NCBI GenBank assembly: GCA_003508835.1
Contig: PUFA01000660.1
Coordinates: 1-64,000, forward strand
Length of the DNA: 64,000 nucleotides
Reading direction: 5' to 3'
From: Eonycteris spelaea
Taxonomy: Eukaryota; Chordata; Mammalia; Chiroptera; Pteropodidae
The position numbers and the translations under genes are program-made. Below the pieces are notes generated by a model that did no database searches, was not told the origin of the DNA, and saw only the letters and a list, made by a program, of their open reading frames with translations. Of this stretch, positions 36,396-47,299 are shown piece after piece (position 1 is the first letter of the stretch; each line of letters opens with the position of its first letter).

Positions 36396-36722
36396 AAAGA
36401 AAAGTGGGATATGTTTTGAAAAATGCCTGTAGTTTTAGCAGGATGCCTGGTGCTTGGAGCAAAAAGTCATCAGAAGTAGGTGTGGATTTGCACACAAGGA
36501 CACATTGCATGGAGGGCACACACCTGACCTATTCTGGGACTTCTTGCTCTAGGACGAGATGCGAGGATGAGAAATAGGGAAGACATTGCTAATAACACGA
36601 TCATGGCCTTGAGGCTGAATCTGGAGTTGGCTATAGTTTAATTACTAACCTGATAGTAACTAATAATAACTTACCAAAGCCAGCATTATTGTAGAATTTA
36701 ATAAAAAGGCCATGGAGACAGG
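36396..36722 (+). repeat. Embedded polypurine tract and U3 of a second LTR family
   Basis: 36,396-36,411 is a purine run (AAAGAAAAGTGGGATA) of the kind that primes plus-strand synthesis. It is followed immediately by TGTTTTG and about 311 bp matching the first 311 bp of the solo LTR at 46,447-46,860 (for example GACCTATTCTGGGACTTC and ATTACTAACCTGATAGTAAC in both). The match stops just downstream of the TATA-like AATAAAAAG, about where U3 would meet R. R and U5 of that family are absent here. This is not part of the provirus's own LTRs. Confidence 0.8.
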
Positions 36723-37186
36723 ATCTGAGAGAAGCTGAACCACTTCAGTTTGATTTGCTGAAACAACATCTAAATTCTACAGCAACTAAGAAGTTTCCTT
36801 ACCATCCTGGTCGCTCCTTACTCAGTTGGCCACCTCGGTGCTTGCCTTAGGTCTGTGTGTAATTGTAAGTCTATGTTGCTTTCCTCTTTTATTGAGGTAT
36901 TTCCTCAACTCCCTCATGAAGATCCCTGCAGATATGCATAGCATCAGGATCCAGGCTCAGGTTTGAGCTGGTTGTAAATGTCAATCTCCCATCTAGCAGA
37001 GGCTGTAGTCAAAGAACGGGTAAGAACCCTCCAGGGCTGAGACAACCTAAGACAGGGCATGATTGCAAGACTTTCATGTGCCAATGACGGGTAAGGCTCA
37101 TCCTAGGGAGGGTCACCTAAGACACACAGCTTTCTGTGCCATAGCTAGGAAGGCTTTGGCTTTTATAAAATAAAAAAACGAGTAGA
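36723..37186 (+). other. 3' internal region of the provirus
   Basis: Non-coding stretch between the embedded U3 and the 3' LTR. Contains GACAACCTAAGACAGGGCAT and the related GGTCACCTAAGACACAC. It ends in the A/G-rich AAAAAAACGAGTAGA (37,172-37,186), the presumed polypurine tract serving the 3' LTR. Confidence 0.6.
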
Positions 37187-37558
37187 TGTCGAGAGCCATT
37201 TTGAGCAAGATTAACTGCCAGTAAAGCTGGGATTTGGCTGAAGAGTTGGCAAGCCTCTGTAGTCTGCTGGCCGGTGAGGACTGCTCCTGGCTTGGGGAGA
37301 TCAACTGAATGGTTCTTTGATCATGGAAGAGATGTTAAGATAGCTACAAAGTTTCTGAGTAATTGGTGATGTTTGTATACTTAGAGGTTTTGCTTCTTAT
37401 GCACTCTGTAGGGTTATAATATGCTGTTGCTAAATAAATCGGGGCTGCTTCAGTATTGACTACGGGCCCTCCTGACTCTATCTCTTCTCTCCGCTTTTTC
37501 TATTCATCCTCACTCTCCTCTCAGGTTGCTGTTCAACTTTAGCCGGTTGGCTCTGGCA
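37187..37558 (+). repeat. 3' LTR of the provirus
   Basis: 372 bp, TGTCGAG to CTCTGGCA, collinear with the 5' LTR with scattered substitutions and single-base indels. The TATA element is altered to TTATAATA. The target-site duplication ATCTTG follows at 37,559-37,564. Confidence 0.93.
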
Positions 37559-37564
37559 ATCTTG

Positions 37565-37620
37565 ATTATTGTAAATAATGCTAAAATGAATATAAAGATT
37601 TATATATCCCTTCTTTATAA
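37565..37620 (-). mobile_element. Continuation of the L1 split by the provirus
   Basis: TATTGTAAATAATGCTAAAA continues the ORF2 C-terminal region interrupted at 33,284. The L1 match fades soon after. Confidence 0.7.
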
Positions 37621-37789
37621 AATGAACAATGTATACACACAAGTGAAGAGGCAACTTTCCCTCATAGACATTTACTCCATTGCTACCTCATTTTAGCCCT
37701 TGAGAATTTCAATTTATAGCCATGGTTTGACACTGGAATGAGGAACATATTTTGACTCTAGCCCTTCCATAGCATAGATTGTGGGGGCT
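37621..37789. other. Unassigned sequence
   Basis: Short unique stretch between two L1 insertions. Confidence 0.35.
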
Positions 37790-40446
37790 AATTTTTTTAA
37801 ATTAATAAATGCATCTTTTTATGGTTAACAAAATCCAATAATTTTCAGCTGTACATTTTAACACTAAGGCACATATATATTTACATTGTGTGTTCACCTC
37901 CATAGTTAGATATCTTTCAGTCACCACATTTTTGACCCGTTTTACCTCATCCAGCTTCTGCCTTCTCCCTCACTCTACCCTCTAGTAACCACTAGGCTAT
38001 TGTCCATGTCCGTGACTGTTTGTCCTGTTCATTTGTTGCTTTTAGGTTTATATCACACATATAAAATATCATGTGCTTTTCCACTTTTTCTCTCTGGCTT
38101 ATTTCACTTAGCATGATTATCTCAAGGTCCATCCATGTTTGTCACAAATGGCAGTATTTCATCTCTTCTTATGGTGTAATTCCATTGTATATGTACCACT
38201 GCTTCTTCGGTCCAATCATCCATCATAGGACACTTTGGTTGCTCCATGTCCTGGCACGTGAATAATGCTGCTAAGAACATCGATGTGGAAATATCTTTTC
38301 AGATATGGGTTTTCAAGTCTTTGGGTAAATTCCCCGTAGAGAGATTGCTGGATCAATGGTAGATCAATTCTTATTTTTTAAGGAAATTCCATTCTATTTT
38401 ACATAGTGGTTATAAAATTTGCAGTCCCACCAGCAGTGTATGAAGGTTCACTTTTCTCAGCATCCTCTCCAGCATTTGTTTTCCTTGTCCCGTTGATAAC
38501 AGCTATTTTAAAAGGTGTGAGAAAGTATCTATTTGTGGTTTTATTTGCATTTCCCTAATAGCTAGATGTGAATATCTTTTTCATATATTTGTTGGCTATC
38601 AGTATGTCTTCTAGGAGAAGTATCTTTTCAGGTCTTCTGCCCATTTTTGATTGGATCATTTTGGTTGTTGTTGTTGTATTGTTGTTGTTATTGAGTTGTA
38701 TGAGTTCTTGTATATTTTGAATACTAGGCCCATATGAAGGCATTTTTGCAAATATATTTTCCCTTTCAGAAAGTTGTCTCTTTACCTTCTGATGGTTTCC
38801 TTTACTGAGCAGAAGCTTTTTAGTTTGACGTAAGTCTTATATTATTTTGCTTTTATTTCCCTTGACTTTGAGGTTAATTCATAAAAACTCTTTAAGTCCA
38901 AGGTCCTTGAGTTTAGTCCTATATTTCCTTCTATGCATTTATTGTTTCATTCTTATATTCAGGTCCTTAATGCATTTGAGTAATTTTGGTGTGTGGTGAA
39001 GACAACGTCTAGATTCATTCTTCTGCAGGTGGCTTTCAGTTTTCCAGCACCATTTTATAGAAGAGGCTTCCTTTCTCCACTGTATATATATTTTTTACTT
39101 TCTGTTGAAAATAACTTGCCTGTATAAACAGAAGTTTACTTCTGCATTCTTGATTCTGTTCCACTGGTCTGTGTGTCTGTTATTGCCAAGATCATACCAT
39201 TCGATTACTATCGCTTTGTAGTATATTTTAAAGTCTGCAGATGATGTCTCCAGCTTCATCTTCTTTCTCAGATGGCTTTGGCAATTAAGAGTATTTTGTG
39301 CTTCCATATAATCTTATGATTTTTTGTTCCATTTTTTAAAATCTTCTAACCCAAGAACATGGAATATTTTTTTTCATTTCTTTGTACCTTCTTAGATTTC
39401 TTTTAATAGGGTCTTAGAGTATTCATTAATATAGGTTCTTAACATGTGTCATTGATTTATTCCTAGATATTTTATTCTTTTTGTTGCGATTACAAAAGGA
39501 ATTATTTTTTCCACTTCTCTTTCTGACAGCTCATTATTAGAGTATAGAAATGCTAAGGATTTTGAATATTGATTTTATATCCAGAAAATTACTGTATTTA
39601 CTTTACTGTTTCTGTAGTGTTCTTGTGGGGTCTTTAGGGTTCTCTATATAGAGATCATAATCCACTATAATGACAGTTTGACTTCATTTCCTATTGGATG
39701 CTTTTTATGTCTTCTCTTGCCTGATTGCCCTCACTAAGACTTCCAATGTTAAATGATAACAGTGGTGTTCATGGACAGCCTGCCTCCTTCTTGATCTTAG
39801 AGGAAATGTTTTTTAGTTTTTTCACCATTCACTATAATATTGGCTAAGGGTTTGTCATATATAACCTTTTTATGTTATGGTACTTTCCTTCTAATACCAA
39901 TTTTGTTAATGGATGTTTTATCTTGTCGAAGGCTTTTCTGCATCTATTGATATGATCATATAATTCTTATTTTTTAATTTGTTTATGTTGTGTATCCCAT
40001 TAATCCAATTGCATATGTTGAAACATTCCTGTGCCCCTGGGTGAAACGTGCTTAATTGTGGTGTAATAATCTTTTTAAATATATTGCTGTATTTGATTCG
40101 CTGGTATCCTAATTATAAGATTAATTGCATCTGTGTTCATGAGAGATATTGGTCCTATAGTTTTCTTTTTCTATGTTATCTTTACCAAGTTTTTGATATC
40201 AGGGTATATTAGCTCTCATAAAATGAATTTGGAATTCTGGTTTCCTCTTTTGATTTCTTGGAGAGTTTTGAGGAGAAAATAGGTATTAGTTTCTTTGAAT
40301 GTTTGGTAGAATTCAATGGTGAAGCCATCTGGTCCTGGACTTTTACTTATGGTAGGTTTTTGATGATCATTTCAATTTCCCATAACTGCGATCAGTCTAT
40401 TTGGATTTTTGGGTTCTTCTTGATTCAGTCTAAGAAGTTTGTATTT
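37790..40446 (-). mobile_element. Minus-strand LINE-1, 3' part
   Basis: Begins with an L1 3' end (CATAAAAAGATGC-type tail in reverse) and proceeds on the minus strand through the ORF2 C-terminus, thumb and reverse transcriptase. The P-G-P-D-G-F block lies at about 40,325-40,345 (reverse of CCATCTGGTCCTGGACTTTT). Its 5' continuation is interrupted at about 40,446 by a plus-strand L1 piece and resumes at 41,885 only in the endonuclease domain, so roughly 0.9 kb of ORF2 is also missing at the junction. Frames broken. Confidence 0.85.
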
Positions 40447-41210
40447 AAAAAAAGAAAACCAAAAATATACAGTTGAGAAAGAAAAGCCTCTTCTATAAAT
40501 GGTGCTGGGAAAACTGGAAAGCCACTGCAGAAGAATGAATCTAGACCGTTGTCTATCACCAACACACAAAATTAACTCAAAATGGATTAAGGACCTGAAT
40601 ATAAGAAACTGAAACAATAAAATGCATAGAAGGAAATATAGGGACTAAACTCAAGGACCTTGGACTTAAAGAGGTTTTATGAATTTAACCTCAAAAGTCA
40701 AGGGAAATAAAAGCAAAAATAATGAATAAGACTACGTCAAACTAAAAAGCTTCTGCTCAGTAAAGGAAACATCAAGAAGGTAAAGAGACAACTTTCTGAA
40801 AGGAAAATATATTTGCAAAAAATGCCCACTTTCGTATGGGCCTAGTATTCAAAATATCAAAGAACTCATACAACTCAATAACAAACAACAATAACAACAA
40901 CAACAACAAATGATCCAATCAAAAATGGGCAGAAGACCTGAAAAGATACTTTCCTCCTAAGAAGACATACTGATAGCCAACAAATATATGAAAAGATATT
41001 CAACATCACTAGCCTATTAGGGAAATGCAAATCAAAACCACAAATAGATACTTTCTCACACCTTTTAAAATAGCTGTTATCAACGGGACAAGGAACAACA
41101 AATGCTGGAGAGGATGCTGAGAAAAGTGAACCTTATACAACTGCTGGTGGGACTGCAAATTTGTATAACCACTATGTAAAATAGAATGGAATTTCCTTAA
41201 AAAATAAGAA

Positions 41211-41432
41211 TTGATCTACCAATATGATCCAGCAATCTCTCTACGGGGAATTTACCCCAAAGACTTGAAAACCCATAATCTGAAAGATATTTCCACATCG
41301 ATGTTCTTAGCAGCATTATTCACGGTGGCCAGGACATGGAAGCAACCAAAGTGTCCTATGATGGATGATTGGACGAAGAAGCAGTGGTACATATATAACA
41401 ATGGAATATTACACGACCATAAGAAGAGATGA
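41211..41432 (+). pseudogene. L1 ORF2 C-terminal remnant
   Basis: Longest open segment of this truncated L1 (73 codons), matching the conserved C-terminal domain downstream of reverse transcriptase, with P-A-I-S-L-R-G-I-Y-P-K-D near the start. No start, no catalytic domain. Confidence 0.75.
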
Positions 41433-41707
41433 ATACTGCCATTTGTGACAACATGGATGGACCTTGAGATAATCATGCTAAGTGAAATAAGCCAGAGAGA
41501 AAAAGTGAAAAGCACATGATATTTTTATATGTGTGATATAAACCTAAAAGCAACAATGAACAGGACAAACAGAGAGTCACGGACATGGACAATAGACCCA
41601 GGGTTACCAAGTGTATGGGCGAGGGGGGAGGTGCGAGATAGATGGGAAAAAGGGGTCAAGTATGTGGTAACAGAAGGAAAATCTAACTATGGGAGGTGAA
41701 CACAACA

Positions 41708-41760
41708 TGTATGTATGTATGTATGTATGTGTGTGTGTATGTGTGTATACATATGTATGT

Positions 41761-41795
<35 letters not shown>

Positions 41796-41796
41796 G
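41708..41796. repeat. (GTAT)n / (TA)n microsatellite
   Basis: GTAT units followed by GTGTGTAT and about 35 bases of TA, in the 3' UTR of the plus-strand L1. Absent from the inverted partner copy. Confidence 0.95.
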
Positions 41797-41884
41797 CCTT
41801 ACTATTAAAATGTTCAGCTGAAACTTATCAGATTTTGTTAGCCAATGTCACCATAAAAAATAATTAATTAAAATAAATAAATAA

Positions 41885-44800
41885 AATCTACTATGAGTGT
41901 ATTACTGTTGATCTCTCCTTTTATTTTATGTCAGTCAATAATTGCTTTATGTATTTAGGTGCTCCTATTTTCAGTGCATATATGTTTACTAAGGTTATGT
42001 CCTCTTGATTTATCAATCCCTTTTATCATTATGTAATGCTCTTCTTTGTCTCTTATGATAGCCTTTTTTTTAGAGTTTATTTTATTGGATATGTGTATGG
42101 CTATCCTGGCTTTTTTATTTTTTTTTTTCATTTCCCATTTGCATAAATATATTTTTTCCATCCTTTAAGTCTCTGAAGGATCATTTTATCGGAAATTGGT
42201 CTCTTGGAGACAGCATATGCATGGTTTTGTTTTTCTTATCCATTTACATCTAAAGTAATTTTGAATAGGTACATAGTTATGTCATTTTTATTATTTGTAT
42301 TTGTTTATTTCTATTTTTTTTTTTACCCCCTTCTCTTTTTAAAAGAATACCCTTTAGCATTTTTTGTAATAGCTCACTTGCTGGTAATGAATTCTTTAAG
42401 CTTTTTCCTGTCTGGGAAGCTCTTCATCTCACTTCCCATTTTAATTGAAAAGCCTTGATGATAGAGTATTCATGGTTGTAGATTCTTTGTTTTTCAATAA
42501 GTTTGAAAATTTCTTGCCAGTCCCTCCTGGCCTACAATTTTCCATTGAAAAAATAAGCAGACATTCTTATGGGGGTACCCTTGTAAGTAACTAGCTATCT
42601 TTCTCTTGCTGCTTTTAAGATTCTCTCCTTTGTATTTACCTTTGGCATTTTAATTATGATGTCCTGTTGTGGGTCTGTTTGAATTCCTCTTGTTTAGGAC
42701 TCTTTGGTTCTTCTTGAATTTGTATGCCCTAATTTCTTTGTCAGGTTAGGAAAATTTTCTATCAATTATTTCTTCAAATAAATTCTCAATCCCTCCGCAT
42801 GCTCTCTTTTCTTCAGGTATTCCTATGACCAGATATTGTTAGGTTTCATGTTGTCCCAGAGGTTTCTTAAATTATCCTCATTTTTTCTTTGAATTTTGTT
42901 TTTAATTTTGTTTTGTTATTCTGGACAGGTGTGTTCTGCTATTTTGTCTTCCAGTATGCTGATTCAGTCTTCTGCTTCATCCATCTACTGTTGAATCTTT
43001 CTAGTGTAATTCTTCATTTCTGTTATTGTATTACTCATTTCTGTCTGGTTCTTTTTTTACGGTTTCTATGTTTTTATTTTACTTATTATTTCTCTGCTAA
43101 GGTTCCTCATTGTGCCATCCATCCTTCCCCTAAGTTCGTTAAGCATCCTTATAACATTATTTTGAACTCTGTCTCTAGTAGGTTTCTTGCTTCCATTTCA
43201 TTTAGCTTATTTTCTGGAGTGTCTTCTGTTGTTTCATTTGTAGCAGGTTTCTTTGTTTTCTCATTTTAATTAACCGCTCTGTGTTTGTTTATATGTGTCA
43301 GGGACATTTTGTTTTGTCTCTTACACTTGGCCCAGATGGCCTAATGTGAAAGCTGTCCTGTGTGGCCCACTTTTCCACTCTCCATGGTAACTCTATGCTG
43401 GGGCTCTGGACTTGATCTCTGTGTGGGTGTGTGTGATCTGTTGTTGCCAAAGCCTTTCATTATTGTTAGTATATCATTGGATGGAAACAATGCTCAGGTT
43501 GACTAATTGTGGGAATTGGCTGCATCCAAGGGTAAGAGTTGCTTTGTGGTGGCTGTACCACTGAGTTGGATTTGCCCTAGCATACTTTTGTACTTGTTGC
43601 AACCATCCTTTTTTGTGTAATTCTAATGGGTAGTCAAGACTTGTTCTGTTTTGCACTGGTGCCAGTCTCTAGATGAATTGGTTTTGTGGCCATTGGGAGT
43701 GGTTTCCATAGTAGGCCAAGATCAGCCACTGCTTTTGATTGGTCAGGGCCACCCGGTGGGTAACTGCAATGTGATCTGCAGGTGGTTGTTGCCTGTGCTG
43801 GATCTATAGGTAAGTGGAAGAGAACAACACTGCAAGTAAGGTCTGGTTATCCCCCGCCCTGACCTAGAACAGTTTAATCGGAGAGACCGTGCTCCTCCAG
43901 GCCTGAACTGCCTGTAGTTGCCTGTAAATCTCTGAAACTGGAAGAGCCTTTGGTGATATGTGTGTTTGATGCACAGGGACCCAGGAATCTCCTGGTCTAT
44001 TGAGTAAATTTTCCCCCGGCCAATAAGTCTGTTTACATGCCATCACAGTCTCTGTGGCTCCTTGTACAAGTTTTCAATCTTAGCTTACCTTGGCCTGAAT
44101 GTGCCACCCCAGGGCAGGGGCAGGCTCCTTAATGGTGTGTGCAGGCACTTTGTTGGATGGGGCAGGAACTCAGAGTCAAGGCAGTCTACCAATACAGACC
44201 CCTGAGAGATCCCCTCAAGTGATATTGCAGCTCATCCTGAAGGATATTTGGTCTACTTCACAACGTTTTCCCGAAAATGCTCTCACTGTGCTAAGCAAGG
44301 TCTGTTGCCTGTGTAGTGTGTATAACTCATAGCCAGCAGGGCACAGCAGGCTGCCTGTCAATGGGCGGCAGGCACTTTGTGGCTTGGGTGAAGCGGGGTC
44401 TCAGGGAGAAAAGGTCTGTCCAGACAATACAGCCTCAGTTTTGCGGCATCTTCTGTGCCCTGGCATTTCCACTGTAGTCAGATCACAGTGAGACCACCTG
44501 CCATCTGGGGTGGTCCCACAGACCACTATGCTCCCTGAGGCAATATTGTAACTCTTGCAGGAGCAGAGGTCTGCCTGCAACTGATTCCTGAGTAGTGCCT
44601 GCCCCATGCTGGCCAAAGTCTGTTGCCTGTGTGATTGGGATACTCAGGGGGAGAGAGAGGGGTGGTGGGCTTTTCACTGTCAATAGGTCACCTGGGCAAT
44701 TTGTTGGTAGTTTGGGTGAAATCTCAGTGAGTCAATTGCAAACAGATCGATACAACCTCAGTCTTGCTGCAACTTCAGTAACTGTTTACGTGTTTTCCAC

Positions 44801-45655
44801 TGAAGTCCCAGATCAGAACAAGACCAGCTACTGTTCTTGGACTTTCCCACAGGTCCCCGATATCTGTCCATGTTTGTATTGCAGCAGTGATCTGCTTAGA
44901 ACTATCTCAGAAGTGCACACTCACAGAGCTGGCCACAGCAGGGAATGCTTGATCCTAATTGGCCACAGGGCATGGAAGCCATCCAGCAACAAAAGCCCAG
45001 CAAATCTACAGGTTGGTTGGGTGGGCTGATCTCCTTAGAAAACAGCTCCTAATGGCCTTGTGGGAGGGGTCGTCACAGTCAAGAGGTCTATAGGTGACCC
45101 GGTGGCTGGACTAAAGCACTAGGGTATCTGCCCCTCCAGCACTTGTTCTGGTGCCAGGTAATGCAGACTTCTAGCTATGAATACAACGCGAGCCTCTGAT
45201 CCACCACCAGTGTCCAGGGGAATGTCTGCAGGTAAGAAAGCATGTGTATGGGTCCTTCAAGGAGCTTTTAGGGTTTTAGTCTCCTTCCATCGCACCCAGA
45301 TGGCCAGAATCCCCTCTGTTTATACAGTCAGAGTTACGGAAATCCTCTTCCCTGGGCTGGGGAGCCCCCAAATGAGGACAGAAACTTCCTCTCTTTTAGG
45401 GGAGTATCTTTCAGTCTCACTCTCCTCCGGTGATACTCCACCACCCGCAGGTGGCAGGTCCAGCCTGATTCATGACTTTGGCCCCTCCTACTGGCTTCAG
45501 TGTGTTTCCTTTATATTATCAGATGTAGGTCTTACCATCAGCTGGACTTCAGGTGATTCTCCATGTTGATTATTTTTATAATTTGTTTGTAATTTCAATG
45601 CAAACCTGGGAGGTGACGAAATCTGCTTTTACCCACAGGTCCGCCATCTTCCACC
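41885..45655 (-). mobile_element. Minus-strand LINE-1, 5' part with complete 5' end
   Basis: Continuation of the element at 37,790-40,446. Endonuclease region about 41,885-42,300, ORF1 about 42,350-43,270, long GC-richer 5' UTR about 43,275-45,655. The 5' terminus reads, on the minus strand, GGTGGAAGATGGCGGACCTG, the classic start of full-length L1 5' UTRs. Together with the left part this was once a full-length element. Confidence 0.85.
42350..43270 (-). pseudogene. L1 ORF1 remnant
   Basis: Reverse-strand ORF1 between the endonuclease start and the 5' UTR. The order of coiled-coil, RRM-like and C-terminal parts matches the plus-strand L1 at 51,073-51,930, but stops and frameshifts break it. 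Confidence 0.65.
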
Positions 45656-45705
45656 CTTGCAAAAGTGGTCCTTATTATAGATTTCATTCCTGAGGATCCT
45701 TTGAA

Positions 45706-46349
45706 GGTTTAGGTGTCAAGAATATAAAGCTCAGGCATAAGAAACACAGGAAGCCCTGAATGAAAGCCACAGAAAATTGATTCAAACAAGGCAAATTTCC
45801 CAAGTGACTGGAAGACCAAGCCCTAAACCAAGAGAAGAGAGTCCTTTGGTGGAAAGTGAAGAAAGAATTCAACACACATGCTAAAATTTTCAGAAGGCAA
45901 GTTTATTAGAAAAGGGCTAACACTCCACAAAGTGTAGTCTCTTCTCAGAGACAGAGAGTGAGAGGGACCAAGAGAGGCATGAAAAGATAGTGAATAAAGA
46001 AGGGAGGGTGTGAGTGTTTAGGAATTCAGTTAACCCATTTCCTTTGATATAGACATACAGTGAGGGAGGGGGAAGTGTATGTAGTGTGAAAAGGTAAGAA
46101 TATTAGAGTGAAAGGCCTGCTGGCAGTTCCCAGCCTTTAATCCATAGGTTCCCCATTGTTTTAGCCATAGGAAATGACTCTTGGTTACTGTTTCCCCTTC
46201 ACAGGTGTTGAGAACGGGCTGTTAGCAATCCCAGTAGAAATCTTCCTTTGTTCTGAAGGTTCCTCCTGGCCTGGCTACAAGGTTGTTCAGCACATTGCAG
46301 TCCTGAATGTGGCTTGATTAACATTTTAATTCTCTTGCCCCTCCCTACC
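45706..46349 (-). mobile_element. Solo LTR, family P, copy 1
   Basis: A 644 bp element flanked by a perfect TTTGAA duplication (45,700-45,705 and 46,350-46,355). On the minus strand it begins GGTAGGGAGG, includes CAGCAGGCCTTTCACTC, GTATGTCTATATCAAAGG and a CTAATAAACTTGCC polyadenylation region, then a U5-like end. The same order and sequence, in the opposite orientation, occurs at 62,076-62,790. Both terminal dinucleotides deviate from TG/CA, presumably by mutation. Sits directly beside the 5' end of the L1. Confidence 0.7.
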
Positions 46350-46441
46350 TTTGAATCTGAGGTTTAGTAAAGCAATGGACAGAAACCCTTTACATAATTC
46401 ATTGTTTTTCTACCTATAGAATAGTCACTACCTCCAACAGC

Positions 46442-46865
46442 TAAAGTGTTATGAGAAATGCCTGCAGTCTGGCAGGGTGCCTAGTGCTTGGAGCAACAAG
46501 GTCATCAGAAGGAGATGTGGACTTGCACACAAGGGCACATTGCAGGGAAGGCACACACGCCTGACCTATTCTGGGACTTCTGCTCTAGGGACAAGGATGA
46601 GGAAAAGAATCTGAGAAGAAATAGCTGAAAACATGGTCATGGCCTTGAGGCTGAGTCTGGGAATTGGCTGCAGTGTAATTACTAACCTGATAGTAACTAA
46701 TAATAAATTACAAAGACAGCTTTGTGAGAGAGAATAAAAAGCCATGGAGACAGGGATGGGGATGCTAGCATTGCCATTCCTGCCATTCCTCCTCTCCCAT
46801 ATCGATGTTAGTAAAAGCATTTCCAGACTCTGACTCTTCTTTCTAACTGTCTCTGCAACATAAAG
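46442..46865 (+). mobile_element. Solo LTR, family X, with target-site duplication
   Basis: LTR 46,447-46,860 (414 bp) begins TGTT and ends AACA and is flanked by TAAAG on both sides (46,442-46,446 and 46,861-46,865). TATA-like AATAAAAA at 46,733-46,740. Its first 311 bp match the embedded U3 in the provirus at 36,412-36,722. The last 103 bp (R-U5) have no counterpart there. This complete copy defines the boundaries of family X. Confidence 0.85.
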
Positions 46866-47299
46866 TCTTAATGAGTGCAGTGAGTGCTTACCAAACACAG
46901 TGTGAAACAAATGTCCTGTGGAGAACTGAATGCTTAGTAGGCAGCTACCTGGAAAATAAAGACTAATATTTACAGCCAACATAGAATTGTCTTTATAGCC
47001 AGGAAAGCAGAATGTGGAATGAGGTGGCAGGTAAACTGAAAAACACTGTGCTGGTCACTGACGGTTATAGCTGGCTGAAAAGAGGGGCGTAAGACAGGAA
47101 AAAGGCATCCCTAGCTCCTAAGAAAACTGCGTGATTTTAGGCTTAATTTTTCACTTCCCTCTGCCTTCTCCTATGTGATGTTGAAATACAGAAGATGGAA
47201 TAGTTTTGCTAATTTAAGTGTTGAAAAAGCCTACCCTCTGAGAAGGTAGAATTTATCTTTGTCTTCTAAAAGCTCTCTCTGTCTCAAGTTCATTTTATC
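46866..47299. other. Unassigned sequence
   Basis: Unique DNA between two LTRs. No coding signal. Confidence 0.35.

Larger units (their letters stand above)
33285..37558 (+). mobile_element. Betaretrovirus-like (ERVK-type) provirus, internally deleted mosaic
   Basis: A 4,274 bp proviral insertion inside an older L1. Seen in order: 5' LTR, tRNA-Lys-type primer site, gag matrix fragment, an unassigned 600 bp stretch, integrase C-terminus, env with frameshifts, a polypurine tract plus the U3 of a second LTR family, about 460 bp of 3' internal sequence, 3' LTR. Most of gag, all of protease and nearly all of pol are missing, so it is less than half the length of a complete betaretrovirus. LTRs differ by roughly 6-7% substitutions by eye plus many one-base indels, which suggests insertion on the order of 10-20 million years ago at usual mammalian rates (inference). 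It is defective. Confidence 0.9.
40447..41880 (+). mobile_element. 5'-truncated plus-strand LINE-1 inside the minus-strand L1
   Basis: Runs from the ORF2 C-terminal third (ATGGTGCTGGGAAAACTGG) to a 3' end with an A/T tail (41,850-41,884). 41,211-41,432 encodes a conserved segment including GIYPKDLKTH, A-R-T-W-K-Q-P-K-C-P and W-T-K-K-Q-W, the ORF2p C-terminal region. It is an inverted near-copy of 37,790-39,080. A (GTAT)n/(TA)n tract lies near its end. Confidence 0.85.

Noticed and set aside
42889..43269. 126-codon hydrophobic plus-strand frame
   Set aside because: Antisense of the L1 ORF1 remnant at 42,350-43,270.
44595..45569. Two long plus-strand frames (144 and 130 codons)
   Set aside because: Both lie antisense in the GC-richer L1 5' UTR. 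No known domain, and such UTRs give chance open frames.
46566..46982. 138-codon minus-strand frame
   Set aside because: Overlaps the solo LTR of family X antisense and extends into unique flank. No domain signature.
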